64,000 nucleotides of DNA from Marivirga arenosa (GCF_030503895.2 NZ_CP129970.2:3705001-3769000), one strand, 5' to 3'; counted from the first letter of the stretch, positions 19,601 through 30,727 are shown. A program made the numbers and translations. Notes: a model not told the origin generated them from the letters alone.

Positions 19601-20905
19601 AGCTTTAAATACATTCAGTCTTCCCTTGCCAAATTGATAGAGATAATCACGATTACTTGCTACATCATAGATATCATCAGAAGTTACTCGAAGTTGTTCC
19701 ATAACTTGCAATGCATTCCATTCAGGGAAAACAGAGCGAAGTAATGCTGCTGCTCCAGCTACCATAGGTGCCGCATAGGATGATCCACTATCAGTTCCGT
19801 AAGTATCTCCATTTTCCGTAGTATAAATCCCAACACCAGGTGCTACGATGTCAATGAAATCACTAAAAGTAGCATTTGCATTTCTGCTGTCATCAGAATT
19901 GACATAACCTACAGATAATACATTATCATAAGAAGCTGGAAAAAAGTCTAATTCCGCATTGGTATTTCCCGCAGCAGCCACCACAACTACATCCTTTTCC
20001 AATACCGCATAATTTATAATATCCTGAGCAAATTGTGAATATCTACCAGAACTACCCCATGATAGATTGATTACATCACACCCTTGGTCAGCAGCATATA
20101 TAATGGCCTCAAAACTGTTTCTTGAAAAGTTATTTTGAGTTTGAAAAATTTTAATAGGCATAAACTTTGTCTTAAATCCTACTCCTGCAATACCTGTATT
20201 ATTATCTGTTGCAGCTGCTGCTATACCTGTCACTCCTGTACCGTGAGTGCTACCATCTGATTCGGGGGAATTATCCTCATCTGCAAAATCCCATCCATAA
20301 TAATTATCAATATATCCATCACCATCATTATCAACCCCATCAATAGGATCTGCAGCATTTAAATATAAGTTAGCATTTAAATCCTCATGATCTAGATCCG
20401 CACCTGTGTCAATAATACCTATCACTACATCTTCATTTCCCTGAGAAGTATTCCATGCATCATAAATATTAATTTGTGCCAAATGAAACTGTGCCTGACC
20501 GAACTGTGCTTCAGGGTCGTTGGGAACATATAAAGGCTTTACATTTGGGTATTTTTCAACATACTTGACATTATCAAAGGATTTTAGATAGTTGATGTAC
20601 TGCTTTTCATCAATAGCATCATTGATTTCTATTTTGAAAAGATTATCCAAACTACTTTTTCCATTAGATCTATTCCTTCGAGAATTAGATTTACTTGAAA
20701 AGCTTTTTAAATTTTTTACTGATTTATTTTCTTCTAAATCATCAATGTTAAGCGCATTTGAAAAGGGTTTTCTAGATTTACTATCCTCTTTCAATTTCAC
20801 AACTAAAACACCTGGAACATATTCTTGAGCTACTCCCTGCTGAATAATAAATATGGACAGCAATAGAGGTAAAATGTAATTCATAGGTTGATTCTTTTTC
20901 TTCAC
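16679..20905 (-). CDS. Secreted S8 subtilisin-like protease with PKD-type domains and a T9SS sorting domain
   Basis: The 1408-residue protein is a type IX secretion cargo. With the GTG start at 20905 the signal peptide has a charged MKKKNQP head. An ATG at 20884 is the alternative. A propeptide (about 25-125) precedes the catalytic domain, with Asp166 (IIDTGAD), His221 (STHGTGVTG), Asn314 (AAGNTN) and Ser376 (GSSYAAPMVAGAA). An Asp-rich loop (DGVDNDGDGYID) resembles a calcium site. Repeated PKD-like modules follow (WNWEFSNG, WQWKLDGN). The last about 80 residues are the sorting domain (FSIYPNPANKFVHL to YYLIIRRGK). It probably degrades extracellular protein. Confidence 0.93.
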   Translation of the reverse strand: MKKKNQPMNYILPLLLSIFIIQQGVAQEYVPGVLVVKLKEDSKSRKPFSNALNIDDLEENKSVKNLKSFSSKSNSRRNRSNGKSSLDNLFKIEINDAIDEKQYINYLKSFDNVKYVEKYPNVKPLYVPNDPEAQFGQAQFHLAQINIYDAWNTSQGNEDVVIGIIDTGADLDHEDLNANLYLNAADPIDGVDNDGDGYIDNYYGWDFADEDNSPESDGSTHGTGVTGIAAAATDNNTGIAGVGFKTKFMPIKIFQTQNNFSRNSFEAIIYAADQGCDVINLSWGSSGRYSQFAQDIINYAVLEKDVVVVAAAGNTNAELDFFPASYDNVLSVGYVNSDDSRNANATFSDFIDIVAPGVGIYTTENGDTYGTDSGSSYAAPMVAGAAALLRSVFPEWNALQVMEQLRVTSDDIYDVASNRDYLYQFGKGRLNVFKALADFSSPSIRISDVSYTNGLEEAAYFGDTLSIQVEFTNYLESTENINVSLTTSSPYVEILQGEYRIDSLGNNQSVINTNQPFKVILSEDLPEDEALNFRILFEGEFYNDYQSFQIQSSPKIQLFTFNNWKFGLNATGNFGRSQENPFNEFAVYYNNKRVIDNAGVILYAGLDSLRRNSVISPTNFIYAEDFESFQSLKRYNDQTADLDVRSVFNERDDVSNPLGIYIRQRFLAWNDAPDILINQFKIENRSVNIYDSLYFTLFTDYAIDEKTNNSVAYDSDLQLSYAYDEAQSEYVGLTMLSKYDSVFYAFDMDNFNGHTTDLENDSLKQSTIQYALVNSFSKLAAGQNSGGNNVGALHGALYPQFKDSSSINLSFAILRADNLDKLKALVSTAKEKDSISYTNPPFGRQVLICEGDSPVISAPDQSQYNIYTSSSSSSPIYSGDNFAPGQINQDTTFYYVELDSMGIESIRKRLVISIQRPIANFTLPSEPILIDPDKANSVIFSDSSELATSWNWEFSNGITSSRRNPSIIFDSEGSYSAQLIITSQIGCKDTLSKTFEVFERLPKPNIGKLEVCENSDLLISDPDLTEITIYSDSLLQNQIFKGSEFIIESIQKDTLFYIRNEKGDYFSTVEEVEVQIVPLNAKMNVSLNLQAETVNMQGYAVQNSPLATNYYWLIGADTVSTEEELYFDLLALKNFPLKLITVSQSNCIDSVVFNPDQSPVPTFDDYYLCQSEAVVINSNNSNEVYYFRDSTMTEIIGRGANVSLDSISDNMSIYAVNVSNYKPSEPVEVPVFVSDLSAEFSVSRDTINLAFDQEINLISEFDQASEWQWKLDGNSIGSTQELIHTLTEPGVFILELSVKDTLGCSDLRRKQLVVFDDPLLGNKNELKSYFSIYPNPANKFVHLTGRDQFEFDEYSIIDQSGKEVLKSNNTKPFLQTEIIDVSELEQGAYYLIIRRGKLEASFLFVIKR

Positions 20906-21010
20906 TTCCTTGTAAAATATTATCCGTCTAAGGAATTCTATTTTCTTGCTTCAAATCTTAAATGTATATTTATGCTTTTAGAAATAAACACAAATTTAAA
21001 AATATTATCC

Positions 21011-22678
21011 ATGAGTTTATACGAAAAGCATAAAGACACTTTAAAAAAGGCAATTGATGCTGTTCACGAACGATCTTTTTATGCTCAATACCCAGAGCAT
21101 CCATCACCAAAGATTTACGGTGAAACTGCAGATAAAGATGGTCAGGAAAAGTTTAAAGCGAGTTTAGATAAGAAATTTGAGGACTTATTGCAAACAGATC
21201 CTGAAGCATGGGTTGGCCAAGAAGAATCTCCTTATTTAGGTAAACCATTAGGAATATTATATCCTTCTTTTAGTTCAGAAACATTAATTGATAAAGCTAA
21301 TAAAGCCTGGACGCAATGGAGAAATACTTCAATTGATGATAGAGCTGCAATTTTAGTAGAAAGCTTAGATCGATTTAAGGACAGATTTTTTGAAAATGCA
21401 TATGCGACCATGCACACGACTGGGCAAGGATATATGATGGCATTTCAAGCCTCTGGACCTCATGCAGCGGATAGAGCTATGGAAGCTATAGCTTTTGGGT
21501 ATGACGAACTAAAAAGATTCCCTGAAAGTAAATTCTGGGATAAGCCAATGGGTAAATTCAATGTGCAACTCAATAAAAGCTGGAAACCAATGCCAAAAGG
21601 TATCAGCTTAGTAATTGGTTGTAGCACCTTCCCTACTTGGAATTCAGTTCCCGGTCTTTACGCTTCACTAATGACTGGTAATCCTTGTATTGTAAAACCA
21701 CATCCGGGTGCAATTTTACCAATGGCTATTGTAGTATCTGAAATTCAAAAAGTATTAAAGGAAAATGGAATTGACCCAAATGTTTGCCAGCTAGCTCCTG
21801 ATACTTATGATAAGATGATCACTAAAGATTTAGCTGAACATAAAGAAATTAAGCTAATCGATTATACAGGTAGCTCTGCATTTGGTAGCTATTTGGAAGG
21901 TTTAGATAATAAAATTGTATTCACTGAAAAAACTGGAGTTAACTCAGTAATCATAGACTCTGCAAAAAACATTGATAAAGTAGCTCAAAACTTAGCTTTC
22001 TCTGTTTGTTTATATTCTGGTCAGATGTGTACTTGCCCTCAGAATTTCTTCGTCCCTGAAGGAGGAATTGATACACCCGATGGAAATGTAAGTTTCGATG
22101 AATTTGCTCAAAAGCTTGTTGATAACATCAACGGATTGGTTGACAATCCTAAAGCTGGGCCATTTGTTCTAGGAGCTATTCAAAACCCTAAAACGGTAGG
22201 ACATACTGAAGAAGCAAAGAAAATGGGCGGTAAAGTTTGGCTTGAAAGCAGATCAATTGAAAACCCAATGTTTGAAAAAGCTAGAACTGCAACTCCTATA
22301 GTTATTGAAATGGATGCCAAGGATGAAGATAAATTCACTCAAGAGCTATTCGGGCCAGTTGTATTATTGATTAAAACTAAAGATACTAATCAATCTGTAG
22401 AATTAGCTTCATCATTGGCTGCAAATCATGGTGCAATTTCATGTGCTGCTTATACAACAGATGAAAATATGAAGAATTTAATCATGGATAAAATGGGTAT
22501 GGCAGCAACCTCAGTTAGCTTTAACTTAACTGGTGCTATACATGTTAATCAAAATGCAGGATTCTCTGATTTCCACGTAACGGGAGGTAATCCTTCTGGA
22601 AATGCTTCATTAACCAACCCAGAATATGTAATAAAAAGATTTACATGGGTAGGATTTAGAGAGCCAGCTGAATCGTAA
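21011..22678 (+). CDS. paaN: PaaN-type aldehyde dehydrogenase of phenylacetate degradation
   Basis: I choose the ATG at 21011 (MSLYEKHKDTLKKA). The frame upstream of it is hydrophobic noise. The 555-residue protein fits the bacteroidotal PaaN family, which takes the aldehyde dehydrogenase role of PaaZ in the phenylacetyl-CoA pathway. The N-terminal part (FYAQYPEHPSPKIYG) is characteristic. The dehydrogenase core shows the cofactor and catalytic region LIDYTGSSAFG, FTEKTGVNSVII and LYSGQMCTCPQNF with the nucleophilic Cys. It lacks the enoyl-CoA hydratase domain of E. coli PaaZ. The other paa genes lie 23 kb away. A terminator follows. Confidence 0.85.
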   Translation: MSLYEKHKDTLKKAIDAVHERSFYAQYPEHPSPKIYGETADKDGQEKFKASLDKKFEDLLQTDPEAWVGQEESPYLGKPLGILYPSFSSETLIDKANKAWTQWRNTSIDDRAAILVESLDRFKDRFFENAYATMHTTGQGYMMAFQASGPHAADRAMEAIAFGYDELKRFPESKFWDKPMGKFNVQLNKSWKPMPKGISLVIGCSTFPTWNSVPGLYASLMTGNPCIVKPHPGAILPMAIVVSEIQKVLKENGIDPNVCQLAPDTYDKMITKDLAEHKEIKLIDYTGSSAFGSYLEGLDNKIVFTEKTGVNSVIIDSAKNIDKVAQNLAFSVCLYSGQMCTCPQNFFVPEGGIDTPDGNVSFDEFAQKLVDNINGLVDNPKAGPFVLGAIQNPKTVGHTEEAKKMGGKVWLESRSIENPMFEKARTATPIVIEMDAKDEDKFTQELFGPVVLLIKTKDTNQSVELASSLAANHGAISCAAYTTDENMKNLIMDKMGMAATSVSFNLTGAIHVNQNAGFSDFHVTGGNPSGNASLTNPEYVIKRFTWVGFREPAES

Positions 22679-22698
22679 AGAGATTATATTTAATAGTG

Positions 22699-22733
22699 AA
22701 AAGCCTGGTTTTAATAAAATCCAGGCTTTTTTA
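22699..22733 (+). terminator. Rho-independent terminator after paaN
   Basis: AAAAGCCTGG (22699-22708) pairs with CCAGGCTTTT (22721-22730) and continues into a T-run. It lies 20 bases after the paaN stop. Confidence 0.88.
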
Positions 22734-22780
22734 TTTTAGGTGTTGTCTAGTCCTGAAATAAGTTACCAACTAGACCATTA

Positions 22781-23716
22781 TTATTTAGAACCTAGGCTAT
22801 TATTAGGACCAATGTTCATTTCGGAAAGTTTTTCTCCTCCTTTTATTCCAAAATCCAAAGTTCTGATTGGGAATGGAATGGTAATATCATTATGATCGAA
22901 TGCTTCTTTTATAGCAATTATTGCATTTGACCTCATTTCTAAATAGCTAGGTTCGATAGGGTACTTAATCCAAAACTTTATCTCAAAGTTTACAGAGCTA
23001 TCTCCATAACCCGTGTAGGTGAAAATCATATCCTCTTTTCTAACTACATAATCAAGATTATTAAGAGTTTCTAAAACTAATGACTTTACTGTCTTTAAAT
23101 CATCACCATAGGAAACTCCTACAGCTAAATCAATTCTTCTAGTTCCTAAAACAGAAAAATTTTCGATAGGGTTAGATAACACATCTTTATTAGGAATATA
23201 CACTTCTTGACCTTGAAAAGTCTCAATAACGGATACTCTCAAGTTAGTTCTAGTCACTTCTCCCATATAACCTCCAACCTTAATAATATCACCCACTAAA
23301 AAAGGCTTCCTAAATGCTAAAATCACACCTGAAACGAAATTGGCTGCTATATCTTGAAAAGCAAACCCAAGGGCTAAACCTACTACTCCCACCCCAGCTA
23401 AGAGGGAGGTCACAGCTTTATCTAAATTAAGAATATCTAGAATGATGAAAATCCCTATCCCCATCATCGAATAGTAAATGATAGTAGCGAATAGATTTTC
23501 TAAAGCTTTATTGTCAGAAGATTTCTGGAATATCTTAATAAATACCTTTCTACTTAATTTCGATACAACCACAAAAAGGATGAAAAGAATCACGGAAAGC
23601 AACATATTAGGAATCATATCCACGAAAGTATCAAACCATACTGTAAATTTATTTGCGATTACTTCTAATGGTTCTTTAATTTCCTTTCCTACTGAATTAA
23701 GTTTTCCCTCTTGCAT
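22781..23716 (-). CDS. Small-conductance mechanosensitive channel (MscS family)
   Basis: The 311-residue protein has about three membrane segments. The pore-lining helix has the glycine/alanine pattern of MscS (LLAGVGVVGLALGFAFQD), then VSGVILAFRKPFLVGDIIKV, the strongly conserved entry to the beta domain. IPNKDVLSNPIENFS follows, before a cytosolic cage with an alpha-beta C-terminal domain. It opens on membrane tension and releases solutes in hypo-osmotic shock. The gene stands alone, divergent from the SRAP gene. Confidence 0.93.
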   Translation of the reverse strand: MQEGKLNSVGKEIKEPLEVIANKFTVWFDTFVDMIPNMLLSVILFILFVVVSKLSRKVFIKIFQKSSDNKALENLFATIIYYSMMGIGIFIILDILNLDKAVTSLLAGVGVVGLALGFAFQDIAANFVSGVILAFRKPFLVGDIIKVGGYMGEVTRTNLRVSVIETFQGQEVYIPNKDVLSNPIENFSVLGTRRIDLAVGVSYGDDLKTVKSLVLETLNNLDYVVRKEDMIFTYTGYGDSSVNFEIKFWIKYPIEPSYLEMRSNAIIAIKEAFDHNDITIPFPIRTLDFGIKGGEKLSEMNIGPNNSLGSK

Positions 23717-23802
23717 AAAAATTTGGTTTGCTAATAGTATAAATGCTAAGATAAGCCCTTCATCATAAAAGAAAAATCAAAATAATTTTCTATTATTAAT
23801 CT

Positions 23803-24576
23803 ATGTGTTACGATGTTGCTTATTTAACTCAGAAAAAGAAAAAATACGCTGAACGCCATCCTGATAAGGACCTAGAGGCTATTGAAAGTTATTTTGATGA
23901 AAAAGGAAACCCCATAAAACCGGTTTTCCATACTACAGGATTCGACCACCCTAAGCTAGCTGTAATTACATTAGAAAAACCAGATGAATTTCAATTGATG
24001 GAATGGGGATTGATTCCATCATGGGTGAAAGACAATGATCAAGCCCACCAGATGCATAACAAAACGATTAATGCCAGAAGTGAAAGCATGTTTGAGAAAC
24101 CGGCTTTTAGAAAAGCTGCAGCAGACAAAAGATGCATAGTGATGGTAGATGGTTTCTTTGAACACCAACATAGAAAAAAAGAACAGGTCCCTCATTACAT
24201 CAGCTTGAAAGATAATCAACCTATGAGTTTAGCTGGGATTTACGAAGAATGGGTTAATCCTGAAAACGGACTGAAAAAGCAAACCATTAGTATTGTGACT
24301 ACTCAGGCGAATTCCATGATGGCTGAAATTCACAACAGCCCAAAATTGAAAGAGCCTCGGATGCCTTTGATTCTACCTAAAGAACTAGAAGAAGAATGGT
24401 TGATATCTATTCAAGATAAAGTGAGCAAAGAACAAGTGGAAGCTTTAATAAAACCCTTTGACGAAAAATTCATGCAAGCTTGGCCTGTAAAGGCTGTCAG
24501 AGGGAAGAAAAACAGACCACAAACTCATGATATAATTGAGCCTCAGGAATACGGTGAGCAACTGGGCTTATTTTAA
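23803..24576 (+). CDS. yedK: SRAP-domain protein, abasic-site DNA-protein crosslinker (YedK/HMCES family)
   Basis: The 257-residue protein begins MCYDVAY. After removal of Met, Cys2 becomes the N-terminal nucleophile that forms a thiazolidine crosslink with abasic sites in single-stranded DNA. Other family landmarks are present: TINARSES with the active Asn, VDGFFEHQ with the active Glu, and AEIHNSPKLKEPRMPLIL with the active His. Its insertion near MCYDVAY (a lysine-rich KKKKYAERH segment) is common in Bacteroidota. The gene converges with the OmpA-like gene over a shared terminator. Confidence 0.95.
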   Translation: MCYDVAYLTQKKKKYAERHPDKDLEAIESYFDEKGNPIKPVFHTTGFDHPKLAVITLEKPDEFQLMEWGLIPSWVKDNDQAHQMHNKTINARSESMFEKPAFRKAAADKRCIVMVDGFFEHQHRKKEQVPHYISLKDNQPMSLAGIYEEWVNPENGLKKQTISIVTTQANSMMAEIHNSPKLKEPRMPLILPKELEEEWLISIQDKVSKEQVEALIKPFDEKFMQAWPVKAVRGKKNRPQTHDIIEPQEYGEQLGLF

Positions 24577-24577
24577 A

Positions 24578-24607
24578 AAAAGCCAAGCTTGAAAAAACTT
24601 GGCTTTT
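24578..24607. terminator. Bidirectional terminator between SRAP and OmpA-like genes
   Basis: AAAAGCCAAG (24578-24587) and CTTGGCTTTT (24598-24607) form a 10-bp stem. It has an A-run on one side and a T-run on the other, so it can serve both converging genes. Confidence 0.85.
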
Positions 24608-24613
24608 AAAATC

Positions 24614-25561
24614 TTAATTTGATTCCAATATTTGGAATAGCTCATCCAGTTTAGGTGTGAGGATGATTTCAGTCCTTCTATTTTCTCTTCTTCCTTCTGC
24701 AGTATCATTTGTAGATTTAGGTGAAAATTCGCCTTTACCAGCAGCAGTAACTCTTTCGGGTGAAGCTCCATTTTGCGTTAATATTCTTACTATTGAAGTA
24801 GCTCTCAACACACTTAAATCCCAGTTATCTTTTAAATATCTATTGTTTCCCGAAATTGGAACATCATCAGTGTGGCCTTCTACTACTATATTAACATCTT
24901 GGTTTTCTTTTAATACCTGAGCCAATTTCTTTAAGGCCTCTACTCCTTTTGTATCTACTACTGTACTCCCGGAGTTAAATAATAATTGCTCCGCTAAAGA
25001 AACATATACTTTACCGTTTTTGACTTCTACTGTCAGGTCGTTTTCTTTAAAATTAAGTAAAGCCTCACTTACCTTTTGTTTTAGTGCATTTACTGCTGCT
25101 TCCTTATCCGCCAATATTTTTTCTAATTCAGCAACTCTTTCCTCACGCTCAGCTAAGTTAGCCGCTAATTCATCATTTCTTTCTTTTGAAATTTCTAAAT
25201 CAGCTTCCATTTGTAATAATTGCTTTTCTTTATTGGCTAAATCTTTATTAAGCTTTCCACTACTGCTCATTAATTTATCATAATAGTCGTTTAGCGTTTC
25301 ATATTGTTGCTGTAAGGAATCTAGGCTGCTCTGGGATGCTTGATACGCTTCTTTGGATTTCTCTAAAGACTCTTTTTCTTCTGCCAGTTGAGCTTCTAAT
25401 GATTCAATTGTATTCTTTTTCATCTTCAACTCATCTTCCAACTCCATTTTATCTGCATCCAGTTTTACCTTCTCAGCTAAAAGCTGGTCATATTTCTTCT
25501 GGGTTACACATGCAGCACTACTAAAAATTACTAAGGCAATAAATATTGTTCTTACTATCAT
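24614..25561 (-). CDS. OmpA-family lipoprotein with long coiled coil
   Basis: The 315-residue protein starts at the ATG at 25561 (MIVRTIFIAL). The longer frame to 25627 lacks a proper signal peptide. The lipobox is SSAAC with Cys18. Residues about 22-170 are a charged coiled coil (KMELEDELKMKKNTIE and similar heptads). The C-terminal OmpA domain (about 195-310) has NIVVEGHTDDVPISG and ENRRTEIILTP, the peptidoglycan-binding signature. It should sit in the outer membrane and hold the peptidoglycan layer, with the coiled coil spanning the periplasm. It diverges from the sirtuin gene. Confidence 0.9.
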   Translation of the reverse strand: MIVRTIFIALVIFSSAACVTQKKYDQLLAEKVKLDADKMELEDELKMKKNTIESLEAQLAEEKESLEKSKEAYQASQSSLDSLQQQYETLNDYYDKLMSSSGKLNKDLANKEKQLLQMEADLEISKERNDELAANLAEREERVAELEKILADKEAAVNALKQKVSEALLNFKENDLTVEVKNGKVYVSLAEQLLFNSGSTVVDTKGVEALKKLAQVLKENQDVNIVVEGHTDDVPISGNNRYLKDNWDLSVLRATSIVRILTQNGASPERVTAAGKGEFSPKSTNDTAEGRRENRRTEIILTPKLDELFQILESN

Positions 25562-25638
25562 TTTTTTAGATTTAATTATATTAAAGTCTGTAACGAAACT
25601 AATGAAATATTGATTGTATTGATACAAAATTTAAATTT

Positions 25639-26334
25639 ATGAAAAAGAAATTAGTCGTCTTAACCGGAGCGGGAATAAGTGCTGAAAGTGGGATTCCAAC
25701 TTTTAGAGGAGAAGATGGATTATGGGAAGGTCATGATGTTACTGAAGTGGCCTCCCCACAAGGCTGGGCTAAAGATCGAGCTTTGGTTTTAGACTTTTAC
25801 AATCAAAGGAGAAAAGCAATTTTTGAAGCGCAAGCTAATGAAGCGCACAAAATTCTAGCTGATTTAGAAGATCATTTTAATGTAGAAATTATCACTCAGA
25901 ATATTGATGATCTACACGAAAGAGGAGGTTCAAGCAATGTGTTACACTTACATGGTGAAATCAAAAAAGCAAGAAGTACGGCCGATGAAACTTTAATTTA
26001 TGAGCTTGACAATTGGGAATTAAAAGAAGGAGATCAATGTGAAAAAGGTTCGCAATTAAGACCTCATATTGTTTGGTTTGGTGAAATGGTGCCTCTGATT
26101 GAGCCAGCAGCTCAAATTGCATCAGAAGCTGATATTTTCTTAGTTGTCGGTACTTCGCTAAAAGTTTATCCTGCCGCAGGCTTGATCCACCAAGTAGGAC
26201 CTCATGTACCCATTTATGTGGTAGATCCGAGCACACCAGAATATTATGGCAACAATCAAATAACTGCTATTGCAAAAGGAGCGGTTGAGGGGATGAGAGA
26301 ATTGTATAAAGAATTAGTAAATAAAAAAGCCTGA
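25639..26334 (+). CDS. cobB: NAD-dependent protein deacylase (sirtuin, CobB type)
   Basis: The 231-residue enzyme removes acyl groups from lysines at the cost of NAD. NAD-binding motifs are GAGISAESGIPTFRG (10-24) and ITQNIDDLHERGG. The catalytic His is His105 in HLHGE. Tyr54 and Arg57 in FYNQRR match the Y..R pair that gives class III sirtuins activity on succinyl and malonyl groups. In the stretch between HLHG and RPHIVWFGE only Cys134 remains, so the usual zinc ribbon with four cysteines is absent. The stop codon lies inside the terminator stem. Confidence 0.93.
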   Translation: MKKKLVVLTGAGISAESGIPTFRGEDGLWEGHDVTEVASPQGWAKDRALVLDFYNQRRKAIFEAQANEAHKILADLEDHFNVEIITQNIDDLHERGGSSNVLHLHGEIKKARSTADETLIYELDNWELKEGDQCEKGSQLRPHIVWFGEMVPLIEPAAQIASEADIFLVVGTSLKVYPAAGLIHQVGPHVPIYVVDPSTPEYYGNNQITAIAKGAVEGMRELYKELVNKKA

Positions 26335-26354
26335 ACTATATGCTCAGGCTTTAA
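26326..26354 (+). terminator. Terminator overlapping the cobB stop codon
   Basis: AAAGCCTGA (26326-26334) pairs with TCAGGCTTT (26344-26352). The left arm includes the TGA stop of cobB. An A-run on the left allows it to act for gyrB on the minus strand as well. Confidence 0.7.
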
Positions 26355-26374
26355 TATTAAATTAGGCAAATTGT

Positions 26375-28354
<1,980 letters not shown>

Positions 28355-28505
28355 TCAAAAATAGGTTAATTTAATGGATTTTGATAGCTTTATTAAGTGT
28401 TTTTTCAGCATTTTAATGATAATGTTCTCTAACATAATTTAAAATTTATATTGCCAAAACAATAAATTAACTATATATTTAGTTTTTAATTGACTGAAAT
28501 TTCCT

Positions 28506-29945
28506 ATGTATAGAATTATCCTTCTACTTATATCCGCTCAGTTAATATTGACTTTCAATACTTTAAGCCAGCATAAGTTTTATTCTAAACAAGATTCACT
28601 TGACTATAATCACTACAGCTTAATACTGAGTAAAGGTTACTCATTTTCGGTTGAAAATGGAGCGGTAAAAAGAGTTTTGGTAGATAGTAGCTATCTAGAG
28701 TCCGATAAATATATCCCTTATGACTCTGCTTTAAAAATAATAAGGTCTATCCCTAAATTTTCATATTCAACCCATACACCCAATAAAGAATTTACTTCTC
28801 TTAACGAGCTTGAAGAAACGAATCAATACGATTCTATAACGCAGCTTTCAATATCTGGAAAATCCAACACTAAACTTCCTTTACTAAAAATTATAAAATG
28901 TAAAAACCTAAAAGAAATTGAACTTGTAGGGACAAATATTAGGAAAATCCCATGGATGCTTAACTGGAAAGTTTTTGGTTTAGACAGTCTAAAAACAATA
29001 AGAGTATACAATCATGCACCTGGTGTAAAACTCAAATTTGCTAAGAATGATAATATTGAGAAATTTGTATTTCGCGACAGTCCCTACTCTCCTGCACCTC
29101 ATTTTTATAAATTAAAAAATTTAATAGAAGTTGATTTAGTCCAAAATGACTTTGCCCCTGATACAAAATTCAATTTTGAAAAGTTTAAAAAATTAGACCA
29201 TTTAAATCTGTCTAAGAACTCAATTTCTATTAAAAATTTAGCAAAAGATACGGTTCACAGCTTAGGGCATCTGATATTATCTTTTAACAACCTTCAATCT
29301 GTTGATCAGGAAATTGGCTATTTTAAAGACCTAACGGACCTTCAGCTAGCTGAAAATGATATAGTAAGTGAAAATATTGATCTTGCTTTAGGTACTTTAA
29401 CTAATCTGGAAATATTATCATTTTACAAAAATGAATTAGACAGCATCCCTCCTTTCATTTTCAACCTTAATAATTTAATTGAATTGGATTTATACTACAA
29501 TGAAATTGAAAAGCTTCCATCTGAATTAGGTGAATTAACTAAATTAGAAAGGCTATATATTGCACACAATAAATTTTATAGCATCCCTGAAAGTGTTGGG
29601 AAATTAAGATCTTTAAAGGAATTCTACATTCACCATAATCGAGTCTCTTACTTACCTCAATCTATTGGAAATTTGGAACATATTACTGATTTCCATATTC
29701 AGAATAATTACTTTCAAGGTTTTCCTGAATTCGTTCTAAATTATCGAAAACTAGAAGATTTAGATGTTTCGAATAATAAAATTGAAAAATTACCTAAAGA
29801 AATATTACAACTTGAAAATTTGAAATATTTATGGATGAAGGGCATAAACTTTTTAGCCACTGACAAAGCTGAGGCTAATGATATTAAAAACACATTAGAA
29901 TCACTTCAAAAAAAAGGGGTGAAAGTCAGCATCGACCTTGAATAA
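28506..29945 (+). CDS. Exported leucine-rich-repeat protein
   Basis: The 479-residue protein has a signal peptide (MYRIILLLISAQLILTF) and a unique N-terminal region. From about residue 200 to 460 it carries bacterial-type leucine-rich repeats of about 23 residues (LIELDLYYNEIEKLPSELGELTKLERLYIAHN is the pattern). The repeats end near ILQLENLKYLWMKG. Such proteins usually bind proteins or surfaces, and the ligand is unknown. There is no sorting domain, no lipobox and no membrane anchor, so it is probably periplasmic. It stands alone, divergent from gyrB and convergent with ung. Confidence 0.85.
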   Translation: MYRIILLLISAQLILTFNTLSQHKFYSKQDSLDYNHYSLILSKGYSFSVENGAVKRVLVDSSYLESDKYIPYDSALKIIRSIPKFSYSTHTPNKEFTSLNELEETNQYDSITQLSISGKSNTKLPLLKIIKCKNLKEIELVGTNIRKIPWMLNWKVFGLDSLKTIRVYNHAPGVKLKFAKNDNIEKFVFRDSPYSPAPHFYKLKNLIEVDLVQNDFAPDTKFNFEKFKKLDHLNLSKNSISIKNLAKDTVHSLGHLILSFNNLQSVDQEIGYFKDLTDLQLAENDIVSENIDLALGTLTNLEILSFYKNELDSIPPFIFNLNNLIELDLYYNEIEKLPSELGELTKLERLYIAHNKFYSIPESVGKLRSLKEFYIHHNRVSYLPQSIGNLEHITDFHIQNNYFQGFPEFVLNYRKLEDLDVSNNKIEKLPKEILQLENLKYLWMKGINFLATDKAEANDIKNTLESLQKKGVKVSIDLE

Positions 29946-29947
29946 AA

Positions 29948-30610
29948 TCACCAATCGATAGTAGAAAGATTTTGTGATTTTAGATATTCATTAGCTTTGC
30001 TGAATGGTTTTGAACCAAAAAAACCTCTGTGGGCAGCAAATGGAGAAGGATGCGGGGATTCAATCACAAAGTGCTTCTGTCGGTCGATAACAGCTCCTTT
30101 TTTCTGAGCATAAGCACCCCACAATATGAACACTATGTTTTCTTTTTCATCTGAAAGCTTTTGTATTACTGCATCTGTAAATTCTTCCCAGCCTTTTTTC
30201 TGATGTGAACCTGGAGATTTTGCAGCAACTGTTAAAGTAGCATTTAAAAGCAAAACGCCTTGCTCTGCCCAATTGGTTAAATCACCATTTGGAGGCATTG
30301 CCTTTCCCAAATCAGATTTTCGTTCCTTAAAAATATTGACTAATGATGGTGGCATAGGTACTCCAGTACGAACCGAGAAACATAATCCATTTGCCTGACC
30401 AGGTCCATGATAAGGGTCTTGACCTATTATAACTACTTTAATATCATCGAATGAACAACTATCAAATGCTTTAAAGATTTCTTTCGCTGGTGGATAGATA
30501 GTTTTATTAGCATATTCAGCTTTTACAAATTCTACCAATTGATGAAAATATGGTTTTTCAAATTCCTCCAATAATCTTTTCTTCCAACTTTCTTCTAGTT
30601 TTACGTTCAT
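29948..30610 (-). CDS. ung: Uracil-DNA glycosylase
   Basis: The enzyme removes uracil from DNA and starts base-excision repair. I take the ATG at 30610 (MNVKLEESWKKRL), the usual family start, giving 220 residues. An in-frame ATG at 30628 adds six. The water-activating motif GQDPYHGPGQANGLCFSV (catalytic Asp65) and the DNA-minor-groove motif ESPHPSPFAAHRGFFG with its active His are both intact. It ends 2 bases from the converging LRR gene. Confidence 0.97.
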   Translation of the reverse strand: MNVKLEESWKKRLLEEFEKPYFHQLVEFVKAEYANKTIYPPAKEIFKAFDSCSFDDIKVVIIGQDPYHGPGQANGLCFSVRTGVPMPPSLVNIFKERKSDLGKAMPPNGDLTNWAEQGVLLLNATLTVAAKSPGSHQKKGWEEFTDAVIQKLSDEKENIVFILWGAYAQKKGAVIDRQKHFVIESPHPSPFAAHRGFFGSKPFSKANEYLKSQNLSTIDW

Positions 30611-30727
30611 GGATTTAAGTTTTTTCAAATTTAAAAAAAGATGTAAAAAGGCAACAGTTTTATTAATATGTAATAAATCCTTAAACTATTAATACATTAG
30701 ATTCGTTGATTTAATTATATTTACAAT

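Noticed and set aside
20888-21010. N-terminal extension of paaN
   Set aside because: The 41 extra residues are hydrophobic and unlike the family start. The ATG at 21011 fits the known N-terminus.
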